64,000 nucleotides of DNA from Chloranthus sessilifolius (taxonomy: Eukaryota > Streptophyta > Magnoliopsida > Chloranthales > Chloranthaceae): the NCBI GenBank assembly GCA_021018995.1, contig CM037586.1, positions 149,028,060-149,092,059 on the forward strand, in the 5' to 3' direction. The notes beneath the pieces are model-generated. The model worked only from the letters and a program-made list of their open reading frames with translations. It was not told the origin of the DNA and did no database searches. Below, one piece after another: positions 9,616 through 21,304 of this stretch. How positions within the stretch are numbered: position 1 is the stretch's first letter; the number at the start of each line of letters is the position of its first letter. The position numbers were made by a program, and so were the translations under genes.

Positions 9616-12600
9616 AGTTGGATTATAGACATCATGCATTCCCAGCTTGACCATAATATCCTGAAGTACAGAAGATCCAATAGGCTTGATAAATATATTT
9701 GCAAGTTGTTGGGAAGAAGAAACATCAATAAGTTCTAATGTTTGATCCCAAAAATCCCTTACAAAATGAATATCCACTTCTATATGTTTTGTCCTCTTAT
9801 GCAGGACATAGTCAGAAGTAATTTTTCTGCCGGTTCATTATCACAATGAAGTGGCATAGGCCGCCTACTGACAGGAAAGCCAAGCTCGGTGATAAAAAGG
9901 CTGAAGCCATAACATGTCAGACACTCCATGAACAATAACATTAGCACAATATTCAGCTTCGGCATTGGAGCGAGAAACGACATGTTCTTAATCTTCCAAG
10001 CAACAATATTGCCTCCAAGGAAGGCACAATATCCTAAGGTAGATCAATGATTGGTAATAGCACCAATCCAGTCAACATCCATATATCCAGAAATATGGTG
10101 ATGACTATGTGAGTGAACAACTCCACGGCATGGGTTGGCTTTGATATACATAAGAAATTCGATGAACAACGACCATATGCGGAGTATGTGGAGTATGCAT
10201 AAATGGACTAACAGGTTGACAACAAATGTCATATCTGTCCGAGTAAGAGTAGGAAATCCAGTGATCGACAAGGCACTGGTACTCATGGGGATCGGCTAGT
10301 AACTACCTCTTTTTCATGTAGGAAAAGTTTAGGATCGATAAACGATGAGGCTGGCTTACAACCGAGCATATTAGTATCACTCAGAAGATCTAATGCATAC
10401 TTCCTTTGAGAAAAAAAAGATCCCCTTTTTCTAAATGAGCAATCTCCGACCCCAAAAAATACTCCAATGTACCCAAATCATTCACCTCAAACTTCGACCA
10501 AGTTCACTCTTCACGTGGGAAATTGAAGAACAATCATCCCCAATGAGAATAATATCAACAGCATAAACTACCAATATGGTGTGACCCACTAGACTAGAAT
10601 GAACAAAAACAAAGTGCTCAAAATGACATCTTTGGAATGCCAACTCAAGGATCACACTAAAGCGGTGAAAACAAGTGAGGGTGATTGCTTCAACTCATAA
10701 ATCGACTTGTGAAGTCGACTAAGTTTTCCTGACTTCCTCTGAAGAATAAAGCTAGAAGGTATACTTCTTCAGTGAAGTGGCTATCTTGATTTCCCTAGAA
10801 GCTGATGTAGAGGCTAGTTCTGATTTGCAGTAATGAACAGGAGAACCCAAACTGAGGTGAGCTTACCAAAGCAAAAGTAGCATCATAATCAAGACCATAG
10901 GTCTGGATAAATCCCAAAGGGTGAGCTTCTGTGATTAGCTTATAGTCTGTAGGCATTCTGGGTGGAAGGATATTTTAGGATTTTCGGCCTGCATTCATAA
11001 AGGAGGAACCAAAGGAAGCATCTAGTTTAGTAGGGGATGATATAACCATCATATAGGATGAGTACGGGCAACTAAATGGGCTATTTATTGGGCAATCATA
11101 CTATCTATATTCTGCTTCACAGTACCCAATCTACATCTAACTTCTTTCTACGCTTGAGGGAGAGGTATCATATTACGTGTATGATTTTGTTGGAGAGTAT
11201 CCATCTCGTCTATCATTGTTGTATTCCAAGCATGGTTAGCGAGGGCGGTATGAACAAAATGAGAAATAGTAACTAAATCAATCGGAGTCTGAAATTCCTT
11301 TTATGACGAAGATAGAGGCCAATAAGATGCATATTTGGCAATTGGATAGGAAGTAACACTCGTGTATCCTCTTTCGAAGAGTAATAGGAAAATCAAGATC
11401 AGAAGCAATGTGTGTAGAAACATAAAAAATAAAAGCAAAAGAATGCGGACAAGGAGCTAATGAAGGAGAACTAGCACTTACTGGAGGCACCTGCGCATAG
11501 TGGAATAATTAGTCCATGCAATCGTTGATGCTAGTAAGATAGTCGTTGCACTGTTGAACGAATGAAGAGGACGCAATAGCAACATGCATGGGTACAGGAG
11601 TAACAAGGAGCAAGAGTCATACAATCATGAGAAAAATAAGCAACATCTTCAAAGAAGGATACATCCGTAAATTTTAAATATTGATAATTACAAGGATCAT
11701 AGCACCTATACCCTTTAGAGTAGCCAGAATAACCAATAAAAGCACATTTGATGGCTTTACCATCCAGTTTACGATGATGAGGACTAAGATTGTGAACTAA
11801 ACAAATACATCAAAATATGTGTGGTTTAACAGGACACATTGTTCTCTGAGGATGCAAGGTCTAATAAGAAATGCCATCATCCACGAGTGAGAGTTTTATT
11901 ATTTAAGAGGCATGTAGTAAGAAGAACTAGACACTAGTAGGACTTTGGCACATGCATACCTCATAACAAAGAGTGTGTCACACTGATAAGGTGTCAAAGC
12001 TTATGCTCTGCAACACCATTTTGTTGGGTGTAAGGACACGACAACTAATGAGAATATACCATGTGATCGAAGGTACTTGTCAAAGGCATGAGATGTAAAC
12101 TCTCCACCATTTTCAACACGGAGAATTTTATAGAACTGCCATATTGAGTGCTAACCATGAAGTGGAACTCCTGGAACTTCAGAAAAATTTGATCTTTAGA
12201 TTTCAAAAGTTAAACTCCCCAAGTATGATCATCAATAAGTACAACATAATATTTAAAATCATCTAGAGATTTAATAGAAGGGCCCCAAACATCCAAATGA
12301 ATTAGCTTAAAAGGAACATTATATCGATGCAGATGAGAGGGGTAAGAGCTTCTAACATGTCTAGTCAACTCACATATATCCCTTTAAAATGTAATAATTG
12401 TGTACAGAGATTTGGAAGTAAAAATGAAATCACATAAAGGTTTAAAACCAATATGGCCCAAATCGGGCATGTCGTGAAACTAAAGTATAACAATTAGCAA
12501 CAACTAAAGATAAAGAATCAAACAAAAACACTAGATTGGGATTTGTTTGTAATAGTAGCTAAAGCTGCAAGACTATATACTAGGGCATCAAAATATTATA

Positions 12601-12744
12601 GGCTTCCTCTCTTTGTGCCTCTACCAACAATCCTCCTTGTAGTCAGCTCTTGCAAGCTATAATGAGTAAATAACAAAGCAATCATTTAATTGCTAGGCAA
12701 TATGAGTAACAGAAAGAAGATATTAGAGAATTGAGAAACGTGTA
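9616..12744 (-). pseudogene. copia-2 integrase, reverse transcriptase and RNase H remnant
   Basis: Reading the minus strand downward: FQELTTRRIVGRGTKRG near 12640 (pre-integrase), LIHLDVWGPS and YTQQNGVAEHK (integrase) near 12300-12000, then VKCAFIGYSGYSKGYRCY near 11740, RT with HTILVVYAVDIILIGDD near 10570 (family Y-V-D-D; the first aspartate is changed), SQRKYALDLLSDTNMLGCKP near 10370, TLTRTDMTFVVNLLVHLC and DVDWIGAITNHRSTLGYC at 10240-10040, and RNase H and C-terminal pieces to 9620. Many stops and shifts are present. All domains needed for transposition were once there. Confidence 0.87.
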
Positions 12745-14266
12745 GGCCTCGTTCATGTGTTTCCTAGTTTTTCCCAGAAAAGCTCAGATTCTTGGACACT
12801 CAGATTCCTGGCAGATTCTTAGCAAACTCAGATTCCTGACTTTTCTCATATGTGTTCTTAAGTTACTCAGATTCCTGACTTTTCTTATAAAAGATGAAAA
12901 TCCTTTTTTTTTAAGTTCCTCTCAGAAAATCCTCAGAATCGATTCAATAGGTGGTTATGCTATGATCGTAGAGACATTATCTAATCATCGGTTTATGTGC
13001 CGCAATCGGATTTATCTCAAAATTTACGGGCAACCAATCGAGATGGGGCTGAACATATTTGACGGAGTCTTTTTCCGAATCTGATTTAATGGCCATTACT
13101 TTTAAGTTTTTAAGTTCATCTAAGAAAAGCTCAGAATTGGAAGAATTGTTAGTTGTGTTCAGACCGTAGATACATTATCAAGTCATCGGTATATGAGGTG
13201 AATTCGAATTTGGTCAAAATTTTACGGGTTGTCTATCCATGCGAGTTTCAACATATTGGGTGATACTTTTTTTGTAATATTGGGCGGTGCTTTTTACGGA
13301 TGACCGACCCATGTGAAATAGTACTTATTTAATGGATTATTAGCCATTACAAAATTTTAGCCATGTGCATGATTGCACTGAGCCCAGAGTTCCCGACATG
13401 GCTGCCAAATGATTGACGACATTGCTACTATGTTGTTAAAAACTTAAAATTATAAAAATTGACCATAAAAATTATATCAATCGTCAAACATCTCATTAAA
13501 GCTTCGAATGGTAGTTTCCTCAAATGTGATGGCGTTGGTGAATGGGACGATTAATTTAAGGGGGTGTTTGTAAACCTCTGAAACGTGTTGATGAGACAAT
13601 TATCTGAGGGGTGTTTATAAACCTTTGGTTTATGGGATGATTATCTAAGCGGGTGATTATCGTCTGGGGCCTAACACAATACATATAGGCCGATAAGTAT
13701 CGGATATGGCAGATTTTTAAACCCTACTTATACACATAGGTGTGTATGATGATAGTGCCTATAACAACAGTCTCCACTAAATGTTTATAGAATAAATATT
13801 AAATTTTAAATAATGCACAAAAGCATGTATAGTTCTACTGGTTAGTTGATGGGCATCATTACTTGAGGTCGTGAGATCAAACACGTTGGTTTACTTAAGT
13901 TATTTTAACTTTACATATCTTTAATATACAAAACAAGCAAACTTAGCACAGCACGTGAGAAAAGCAAACTTAGCACGTGAGAAGGGAGGCGTTGGTTGGT
14001 TGGCGCGGTGTTGGTTGGTTAGTGCCTTAAGAGAAAGGATCATGTGGATAGATAGAGGGAGAGTATACTCCTTCAGCCCAGATTCTGACCATTATCTGAG
14101 CAAAATGCTCCGACTACTATATGTCACTTTCAACAGAAAATAGGTAGAAAACACACAAATCGAGAGTAACTTGCGAACAGAGGAAAAACGGAGAAAGTGG
14201 GATATTTGGGTCCTTTTCTGAGTAAACTCTCGGATTCTGACCTTATCTGCACTCCTGAACGAGCCC
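12745..14266 (+). mobile_element. Harbinger-like non-autonomous element, copy 1
   Basis: The ends are short inverted repeats (GGCCTCGTTC at the left, GAACGAGCCC at the right) around about 1.5 kb without a recognisable transposase. The first several hundred bases match copy 2 at 47836-49563 in the opposite orientation, with shared blocks such as AAAGCTCAGATTCTTGGACA. Copy 2 has a clean TAA duplication, which points to PIF/Harbinger (target TWA). Here the flanks are GTA and ATA, a decayed version. It sits between protease and pre-integrase of copia-2. Confidence 0.78.
13820..13885 (+). repeat. Possible tRNA-derived SINE-like head
   Basis: TCTACTGGTTAGTTGATGGG followed 30-35 bases later by GAGGTCGTGAGATCAAACAC resembles box A/box B spacing and the GGTCGTGAGTTCGAAT-type box B of plant SINE heads. 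Both boxes are imperfect, so this is tentative. Confidence 0.25.
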
Positions 14267-15470
14267 ATAGAGTATGAGCCAGAGAGAGAAGGGATAAGAT
14301 AACAAAATAGTCCCTACACCCACGATAGAAGTAAAGGATCCATCAGTAAGTCAAAACTGAGCTAAGGTACTAGGTGGAGAATATGTAGGGAGACCCTATA
14401 ACTCACCTGTCATGGGGTCAATAGCACCAGAATCAATGACCCAATGAGATGAATAGGATGAGATGGAAGCAACAAATACAAAAGTATTTGAAGGCTCAGA
14501 TACAACAGTAGATACATGAGTCCTCAACTCAATTCAAACCATCTCTAAGATATCAACTCCTACAAATCTAATCTGATCAAGGAGGCTCTGAAGAAGTTCT
14601 TGTAGTGGTGTGAGCCGATGATCGCGCGAAATCAGGATATCCGTGTAACTTATAACAGTGATCACAATCATGTCCCACCTTTCCATAGTGAGAGCAAGCA
14701 ATAGACGATTGTCCACGGCCGCGACCTCCACGACATCGGTCAGAACCTCTACTATGACTAAATGAAGATTGAGAATCAGTAATGAATGCAACACTCTCTG
14801 AAGGAGTTGTTGTAGTTGGAGTTACAATGGAACAACGCTGCTTGTCCGAGAATGAGATTCCATAAACAGTGCTGAGTGAAGGTCAAGCCGTAATAATCTA
14901 TGTCTGTGGTTGCTCATACTCAGAAAGTAGTCCCCTCAGAAACATAGATCTGCTGATGCTCATGTCATCGAGCAAGAGTAGCAGCAACCTCCGCACCAAA
15001 CTAGGAAATAGGCTCATGGTGACTGAGCTCCTCCCACATTCTCTGTAACATGCTGAAGTACTCCCTCTTATATCTATCGCCCTTTCTACATTCGGCTATA
15101 CCACGCACATGCTGATAAATCTGTGTCATGTTTAATAAGGGCAAAAGTCTCTTCAAGTTTGCTCCATAATTTTATAGCTGAGTCATAGAACATAAACATT
15201 CTTGAAATATTTTGATCCATGGAGTTAAGTAACCATCTAAGAGTGATGGCATTATCCGCCTCCCATTCATCTATATGAGGGGATCCAGGCCTAGGTTTAG
15301 GAATTAGCCTTGTGAGAATTCCCATCTTCTTTCTACCTTTGTACATATAAGGTATTGCCCTTTTGCATTTGAGATAACTAGTGGAGTTTAATTTGATGGT
15401 CGTTATGCTAGGGGGTAAGTTGTCTGAACTCATTGAAATATACTTGTCCCCCATATTATGGATGCTCAAT
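14267..15470 (-). pseudogene. copia-2 gag, zinc knuckle and protease remnant
   Basis: The minus strand begins with a copia gag (PSITTIKLNSTSYLKC, then NAITLRWLLNSMDQNISRMF and KLWSKLEETFALIKHD) at 15469-15086. A zinc knuckle of the copia form (ACSHYGKVGHDCDHCYKLHG) lies near 14700-14630, with a tyrosine where the second cysteine is expected. The protease active site HWVIDSGAIDPMTG near 14440 keeps D-S-G-A, and a stop follows. Gag would form the particle and bind RNA. Frames change between the blocks, so it is not translatable as one protein. Confidence 0.85.
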
Positions 15471-16136
15471 CAACAACAAACACTCTAAAGTGAAGAAACA
15501 CAGTATAAGAAATAAGAAACTGTAGCAAACGAGGGGCACAAATACTCCAGTAGATGGAATAAAGGGCTTACTAATATACAGATAACAGTATTGGAAAACA
15601 AGAGCATAAAAAGGATAGGAATAAATATATGTGAAGATTGTGGACCAAGAAGATGATAGAATATAGCAGAGCTAGTTGTAGATCAATTAGAGCATCAAAT
15701 GCAAGTCATGAACAATGATTGAAGTCATTGAAATCACAAATCTGATAATTTGGAACATTTACATTCAATAGATGCCTGCACCGTGAAAAATGTCTCCACT
15801 AAAAATGATAGATCTTCATATCACCATGAAATCGAGCAAGACCAGATCCAAAGTGAGAAGAAGAGAAAATCGATCCAAAAGCATAAAATAATTAGGTCCT
15901 TCGAGGCTGCACAGATGTCAGGGACCTTGAAAACCAAGAACACACAAAATATGAGGCTTTCAAAAGCCCTCTCAAATACTCATCTTAAACTACTCAGCTG
16001 CCTTTGTGGCAAGAGGAAAAAATACTCATGCAAAACCGATTCAATGGGTACCAATTTTAAATTGATTGAAGGTCAAACCATTGACATTGCTGACGTCAGC
16101 ATGACATCAACAGAGATGATGTGGCCCAACGATAAG
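15471..16136 (-). other. copia-2 5' leader
   Basis: About 660 bp between the gag start and the PBS with no coding signal. An open frame on the plus strand at 15750-16166 has no recognisable domain and runs into the LTR, so I treat it as chance. Confidence 0.6.
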
Positions 16137-16148
16137 GCTCTGATACCA
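16137..16148 (-). other. copia-2 primer-binding site
   Basis: A perfect TGGTATCAGAGC on the minus strand next to the 5' LTR; this is the initiator Met-tRNA 3' end complement used by most plant copia elements. Confidence 0.92.
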
Positions 16149-16241
16149 ATAAGTAGGAGAGAGTAACGTGTTAGATTGGTTAGGGTTTGAGTGATTAGGG
16201 TTTAAAGGAGAAAGAAGGTAGATAGGTTTATGGCTAGGGTT

Positions 16242-16276
<35 letters not shown>

Positions 16277-16393
16277 TTGGGTTGAGTATCATAGAGAGGA
16301 AATGCTCCTCACTAGCCTTTATATTAATGAGTGAAAATATTACATACACACCCGCTGTTCTATATTATACACCACATAACTAAAGTAAAGGCA
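16149..16393 (-). repeat. copia-2 5' LTR
   Basis: About 245 bp; longer than the 3' copy largely because of a (GA) run at 16242-16272. It shares the promoter-like CTTTATATTAATGAG with the 3' LTR. Confidence 0.83.
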
Positions 16394-17460
16394 ATACATC
16401 AATAACACCTCACTAACACAGAAGTCTTGTCATGGAAAGCTGACGATGTAGGACCTGAGGTCTCACAGACAGAAGTCGATTGGGTAACCTGAAGTTTCTC
16501 ATGAATATCAGCAAACTCTGTGCCAATAGAACTCTAATTTGGAGCACCCATAGATGACGCAACAGTAGTGAAGGTCACTACATCTTCGACTACTACTGCT
16601 GCGACTAGTGGTCGAGAATGTAGTGTGCTCCGGATGAAGGCAGTGTGCTCCAGATGAGGTGAAGCAGGAAATGTTAGAAGTGTACGTCAATGATTATCTG
16701 TCCACAGTAACAAAAACAATTCGAAGAGAAGGCAGTGGAGAGAGACAGAGAATCTAGGCATGGAGTTGCTCATACTTGGAACATAACCCAATGAAGAATG
16801 CATAAATCTGCTGATGCTCTAGACAACATGCAGCAAATCCGTGGACCATCACCAGGGAACATAGTGAGGGGGCTCATCCTGACTCATCTCATCGCTGCTG
16901 AAGAAGGTCCATAGTACTTTATGACGGATTGTTCATTTTGCTCGGTTCATAGATCTCACGATACAATTGACATATCCGAGTGTCATTGTTCTCATGGGCA
17001 TACATCCGTGGGAGTGTCCCATAACTGATTGGCGGTCTCATGAAACATAAACCTAGTATAGTTGTGCTCTTCCACCATGGAGTTATAGAACCATCCTAAT
17101 ATACTGCAATTATCTATTTCCGGTTGGTGGTGGCCAAAATCGGTCTTGGATGGTGCTTTAATAGTGCCTAAAAGGTAATCCATCTTCCAACTACTGCCCA
17201 AGTACAGTTTCACAAATCTAGCCCATGCTAGGAAATTATTTCCATTCAATTTCACACTAGTGATGTTATGAGTGTGACCAATATCAGAAGACCCATTACT
17301 AAAAGGCATTTTAGCTTCCATATGAATCCAGAACAACCAAATCGCAGAGAAGATTGGTAAATAGGGGGACAAAACATAAGTTCCAATCCCAAAAATTGTG
17401 GGGGACACATCCACACAGGTCACTTGGTATGGAAAAATATCCACAATCCTAACCAAAAAT
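16394..17460 (-). pseudogene. copia-1 gag remnant
   Basis: The minus strand reads SDIGHTHNITSVKLNGNNFL, AWARFVKLYLGSSWKMDYLL, then NCSILGWFYNSMVEEHNYTR and ETANQLWDT at about 17300-16990, the standard copia gag/UBN2 pattern. The N-terminal 60 residues of the longest open frame look unrelated, so the true start is probably the M at MPFSNGSS. The following part to 16394 is gag sequence with stops. Copia-2 cuts it just before the protease. Confidence 0.85.
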
Positions 17461-18371
17461 TAATCACTCAAATTTCAGCAAAAGATGAGAGATAACCCAT
17501 GATTACCGTTAAAAAATATGCCAGAAAAGTACCACAATTATAATGGTTGTACATGTGACTTGGTGAGAACCATGCGTGGAAAAGGAACAAGGCAGAAAGG
17601 AGAAAGGAGAAAGGAGAGTGTATGTTAAAAAGCGAGATAGAGAAGATAGGCCTAATAGTGATCGTTAGATCATGGTGTTCCTCATCAACAGTGCAATCAG
17701 TACTGTTGGATCTTATGGCATGAAGGTCGATAGCCTTCTTTTCTCGTAGTTCAAGGTTAAGGCCGCCGCGGATCACCTCATCTCGGCTCTCTTCAAAGGT
17801 CAATCTCATAGGAGCATTTGATGATCTAAATCTTCCATTGCCACTAAATAGAGAGGAAAACAAAGAAATCCAACCACAAAAGGGTCCAAACAGTACCCTA
17901 TCTCATAAACAAGGATAAAATAACTCAAAACAACCCAAATAAATCCCAAAGAATCACAAACGTTACCTCAAAGTGATTTGCCAAAACAAATCTTGGATGC
18001 ATTGAAGACATACATCTCTGCCAAAACGTGCAAAGTAAAAACACAACATAGATCAGAATCTGGCCGTTTGATAAAGAATAAAAATTTACCAGGTTGAAGA
18101 GGACCGAAAATTGGCTAGGCACATTGGGGGGCGGTTCACAATTAGAAGCCTTGATTATCGTGAATCTGAGAATCATGGATTTTTGGACCATAAAAAAAAC
18201 CTTCAAAAATAGAAAAGATCAATCATACATCATCGAAACTATTTGTAAAAATCACCAAAAACCTTCTAAAATCATGGCCTCATAGAAAATGTAGGTTTCG
18301 TCCGGGACCACAAATTTGACCTCACACTGACCTCAACAAATGATGATGTCGGCACATAGAGCCCTAGGTTT
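17461..18371 (-). other. copia-1 5' leader
   Basis: About 900 bp between gag and the PBS. Open frames of 60-130 codons exist on both strands but show no recognisable domain, and none is supported by position. It is long for a copia leader. Confidence 0.5.
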
Positions 18372-18383
18372 GCTTTGGTACCA
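18372..18383 (-). other. copia-1 primer-binding site (diverged)
   Basis: TGGTACCAAAGC on the minus strand beside the 5' LTR; three differences from TGGTATCAGAGC. Confidence 0.65.
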
Positions 18384-18556
18384 AAATAAGTTTGAAGAAG
18401 TTAGGTTTCAGATGCTTTAGAGTTAGGTTGATGGTATTAGGGTTAGGGTTTGGAGGAAAAAACATAAGAGAAGAGAGAAAATAGGGAGACTAGCTTAGCC
18501 TAGGGAAATGTGCCCAACTAGCTTTATATTAATGAAACAAGAATTACCAGTATACT
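18384..18556 (-). repeat. copia-1 5' LTR, larger part
   Basis: Matches 2115-2326 up to GAATTACCAGTATAC, where the gypsy element begins. The missing remainder resumes at 24599. Confidence 0.82.
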
Positions 18557-19630
18557 TGACACAGGACAACAACCCTAAGATCTGTGAATGCCCATGATAT
18601 GCTAACTTGCCGTAACTAAACTAATTAATTTGACCAATTAAATCACAAATTAAAGCGATACCTTGGGTTTCATGGGATTCCGCTTAGGTGACCATGCTCG
18701 GTTCGCATAGGGTTCAATCCGACACGCGAGATCCGTTAGGATGGCGGAAGAGGCGATCCGAGAGATAGAACTCTCGCTTCGTCTAGGTCAGGGAGTTGGA
18801 TCATAGTTCTTCGTGGAATCGGGAGTTCCTCACTAGGGCTTTGAATGGAAGCGATCAATGGCATGAGTTGAATACACTCAAGCCCAACAACAGTCGTGAA
18901 TCGACGGGTAGGGTCGGATTCGATCTAGGAGGATGAACATTGAGGGTATTCTAGATCTAGAGTTTGGGGATTAGAACGATCAATAGAAAGGGAGAAGATT
19001 GAATGTAAAAGATTAAAGAGAAAAGAAGATCAAGCAAGAGCAATGATTAAAGGAGAAGATCAAAGTAACATGGGCCTCACACCCTTGGCCTCACACCAAA
19101 CCCACATGGGGAAGAAGACTCTCTCTTCAAGCTCATCTCAAGCCAAATGCAAAGCATATTTTCATTAAATCAACAAGTGCCAAAAATAGCTTACAAAAGT
19201 ATGCTTTATAGTAACTACAAAGGGAATAATCCCTAAAATGGCATAGTACGAAATTACCCTAAGTGGTAACTTACAATTAGACACAAAAGCAATAAAATTC
19301 GGACAAAAAACAAAACACGTCACTTAAGTCACAGGGCGGAGAATTCCACGGACATCTGTCCTGGGCACCACGGACGTGAGTCACCTATCCACGGACGTTC
19401 GTGATGCCCACGAACATCCGTCGTGCATTAACAGTGCGTCCCTCTAATTCCGGACGTCCACCCAAAGCCTTCGGACGTTCGTCGCCTTATGACTTTTGGT
19501 GCCTCATGAGTTGATCTCTAGGGCCTTTCCTTGGTGGATCTTGAGGCTCCATGGTTCCTCCGTCGCTACTTCTTTCATCGATACACCTGGTACGGCTTGA
19601 AACCTAGGTCCTCTAGGCGGCGTTCCCATA
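18557..19630 (-). repeat. gypsy 3' LTR
   Basis: 1074 bp, visibly several percent different from the 5' LTR, which indicates an old insertion. It contains a cluster of CGGACGT palindromes (19343-19485). Confidence 0.87.
19343..19485. promoter_or_regulatory. Cluster of GGACGTCC-type palindromes in the gypsy 3' LTR
   Basis: Repeated ACGGACGT(C/T)CGT-like words spaced about 22-35 bp apart; the core ACGT is the contact site of plant bZIP factors. The same cluster is in the 5' LTR (24308-24450) and the solo LTR (22090-22262). The regulatory role is inference. Confidence 0.4.
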
Positions 19631-19907
19631 CCCAAAATGTTTTATCACCGATGAAACTGATTCATGGCATCGGTTGGTGTTGGCGTCCCCATCAATTATC
19701 TCGGACCCAAAAGGTTTCATCTCCGATGAAGCACGCATGTAGTACTGGTCCCAAACGGTGGAACTCTTCGCAACTAGCCCAAGCAATCGGTGTCGTATGA
19801 TCCTCACCTCAGTTGATTGTGTCGGGGTGCACGTGGTAAACCTCATCTTGACGACCTAACAACCCGGTTTGCCAACCCACTTTACTAAATATTTCTGAAG
19901 CTTCCCA
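19631..19907 (-). repeat. Threefold degenerate repeat after the gypsy open frame
   Basis: The last coding segment (ending in SSVVKPFKSG) recurs twice in decayed form downstream as SSEMKPFGSE and SSVIKHFGYG, i.e. CCGATGAA-containing units at about 19636, 19710 and 19920. This lies between the end of the open frame and the 3' LTR, where the polypurine tract is expected; no good purine tract was seen. Confidence 0.6.
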
Positions 19908-21299
19908 TCACCTCCCGGACTTGAAAGGCTTCACCACCGATGAAGTGTGATCATGATATCGGTCAGAAATCCATGAACTCAAGCGGTGAACTCTTTCATG
20001 ATTGGCCCATGCACTCTTGGAGGTCGACTTACCAACCCTCTTTATCTCATAAACCAGAAACTCTCTGCTGCGAGTGAAGGCCCCCAGATCATCCGAAATC
20101 TTCTCGATGACCTCGCTACTCATCTTGCTCGGAGAAGGAAAAGATAGGGTTTGTGGGATCAGGATTGGTGCACAAAGAAAGGACATTTGAAAAGGAGTTT
20201 TAGGAAGTGGGGTTGAGTCTAGATGAGGAACTAGGTCTTCCACATTGAGTGTTGAACTAACTCCCATACCTTGAGGTAGCTCAAGCACATAAACCTTGGG
20301 TCCATTCCTTGCCACCATCCTAAAAGATCCAGCAACGCAGGTTTGAGACTTCTTTGTGATCCTCGATGGGAATCGTTCAAGCCTAACCCGAACCAATTCA
20401 TGGCCACTTATTTGGATTTCCTTGAAGCTCACAGGCAAATCCACCCATAATTTATAATCTCCATTGCACAAATTAATTTTAAGCGTAATTTTAGCATGCA
20501 ATGCGGAATGAGACTCAAAACTTGACTCACAACAAGACTCAAAATGTGAAGTGATATGCAACTCGAGACTATGATGGGTATGTGTATCTATGGACTCGAT
20601 ACTCTCATGTGCATGCGATGCTAACGACTCACATGTAGTGGACTCTATCGACACTAGTGACTCATATGTGATCGAATCAAGTGACACTAATGGCTCATAT
20701 GGACTCGACTCAATGAACTCCAATGACTCATGGGTAAGTGACTTGATCGGCTCGTGTGTACTCGGTTCAACCAGTACCAAAGACTCAAGCACACTCGACT
20801 TTACAAACAACAAGGACTCGTGTACAACTGACTCCATAGACACTAACAAATCATGTGTAAATGACTCGGTCAAATCGTGCGTGGGTGACTTAGTTGGCTC
20901 ATGTGTGGGGGACTCTACATCACTACTCACAAGGGAAATAAAAGTCTCTTCAATGCAATCTAGACTTTCTTCGATTTCTTTTATTTCCTCTTCACTCACC
21001 ACGGTACTAGGGTCATACACATCCTCTCCCACATTCACATTTTCCGGCTCCTTAGAACGCTCTCTTTTCATTAATAAATTTTGAGCGAAAAATTTTGTAG
21101 GGCATTGATATGCAAATTGTCCAAATCCGTGACACTTGTAACATTTGTTGCAACCACTAGTTTTGGGGATGTCATTGTTCGCTCCTTTCCCGTTATCAAT
21201 TTGGGGATTCGTAGGAGTACTTTCGGGTTTCAATGGTTGAACCACGAAATTAAAGCTCGTGTAGACGCTCCTAAACTCAAACTTGCGAAAACCCCAACG
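19908..21299 (-). pseudogene. Gag C-terminus, Ser/Glu repeat domain and integrase C-terminal tail in one open frame
   Basis: About 464 codons run without a stop. First comes the Gag end (KRWGFRKFEFRSVYTSFNFV), then a zinc knuckle CYKCHGFGQFAYQC in which the usual histidine is glutamine (C-C-Q-C). An acidic linker follows, then about 150 residues of degenerate repeats with HESLEFIESS, YESLVSIEST and THEPTKSPTHDL, then RVRLERFPSRITKKSQTCV, KVYVLELPQGMGVSSTLNVE and DLVPH, which is the conserved gypsy integrase C-terminal block, and a chromodomain-like end. Protease, RT and integrase core are absent. The frame is open into the solo LTR (to 21386), but that N-terminus is chance; joining across the solo LTR continues Gag in frame to 22413-22500. 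The frame may once have been expressed as a fused Gag product. Confidence 0.8.
20560..20940 (-). repeat. Degenerate tandem repeats coding the Ser/Glu-rich domain
   Basis: Units of about 40-45 bp with recurring GACTC and ACTCATGTG words on the plus strand, which translate as (H/Y)E(S/P)L-type repeats on the minus strand. Confidence 0.7.
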
Positions 21300-21304
21300 C
21301 TTAT
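21300..21304. repeat. Solo-LTR target-site duplication, copy 1
   Basis: CTTAT, repeated at 22408-22412. Confidence 0.88.

Larger units (their letters stand above)
9376..16393 (-). mobile_element. Ty1/copia retrotransposon copia-2 inside copia-1
   Basis: Matching LTRs (about 9376-9606 and 16149-16393) enclose minus-strand gag, protease, integrase, RT and RNase H remnants. A perfect PBS lies at 16137-16148 and a polypurine tract at 9607-9615. Without the Harbinger-like element at 12745-14266 it is about 5.5 kb. It interrupts copia-1 between protease and gag. I could not identify a TSD, and the outer LTR ends are uncertain by a few bases. Copia-2 is related to copia-1 (similar LTR core AATGCTCC or AATGTGCCC next to a TTATATTAATGA promoter-like box) but is a separate family. 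Confidence 0.88.

Noticed and set aside
15750-16166. 138-codon plus-strand gene
   Set aside because: It overlaps the copia-2 leader, PBS and LTR, has no recognisable domain and is antisense to the element.
17468-17863. 131-codon minus-strand gene
   Set aside because: It is in the copia-1 leader, without a domain or family resemblance.
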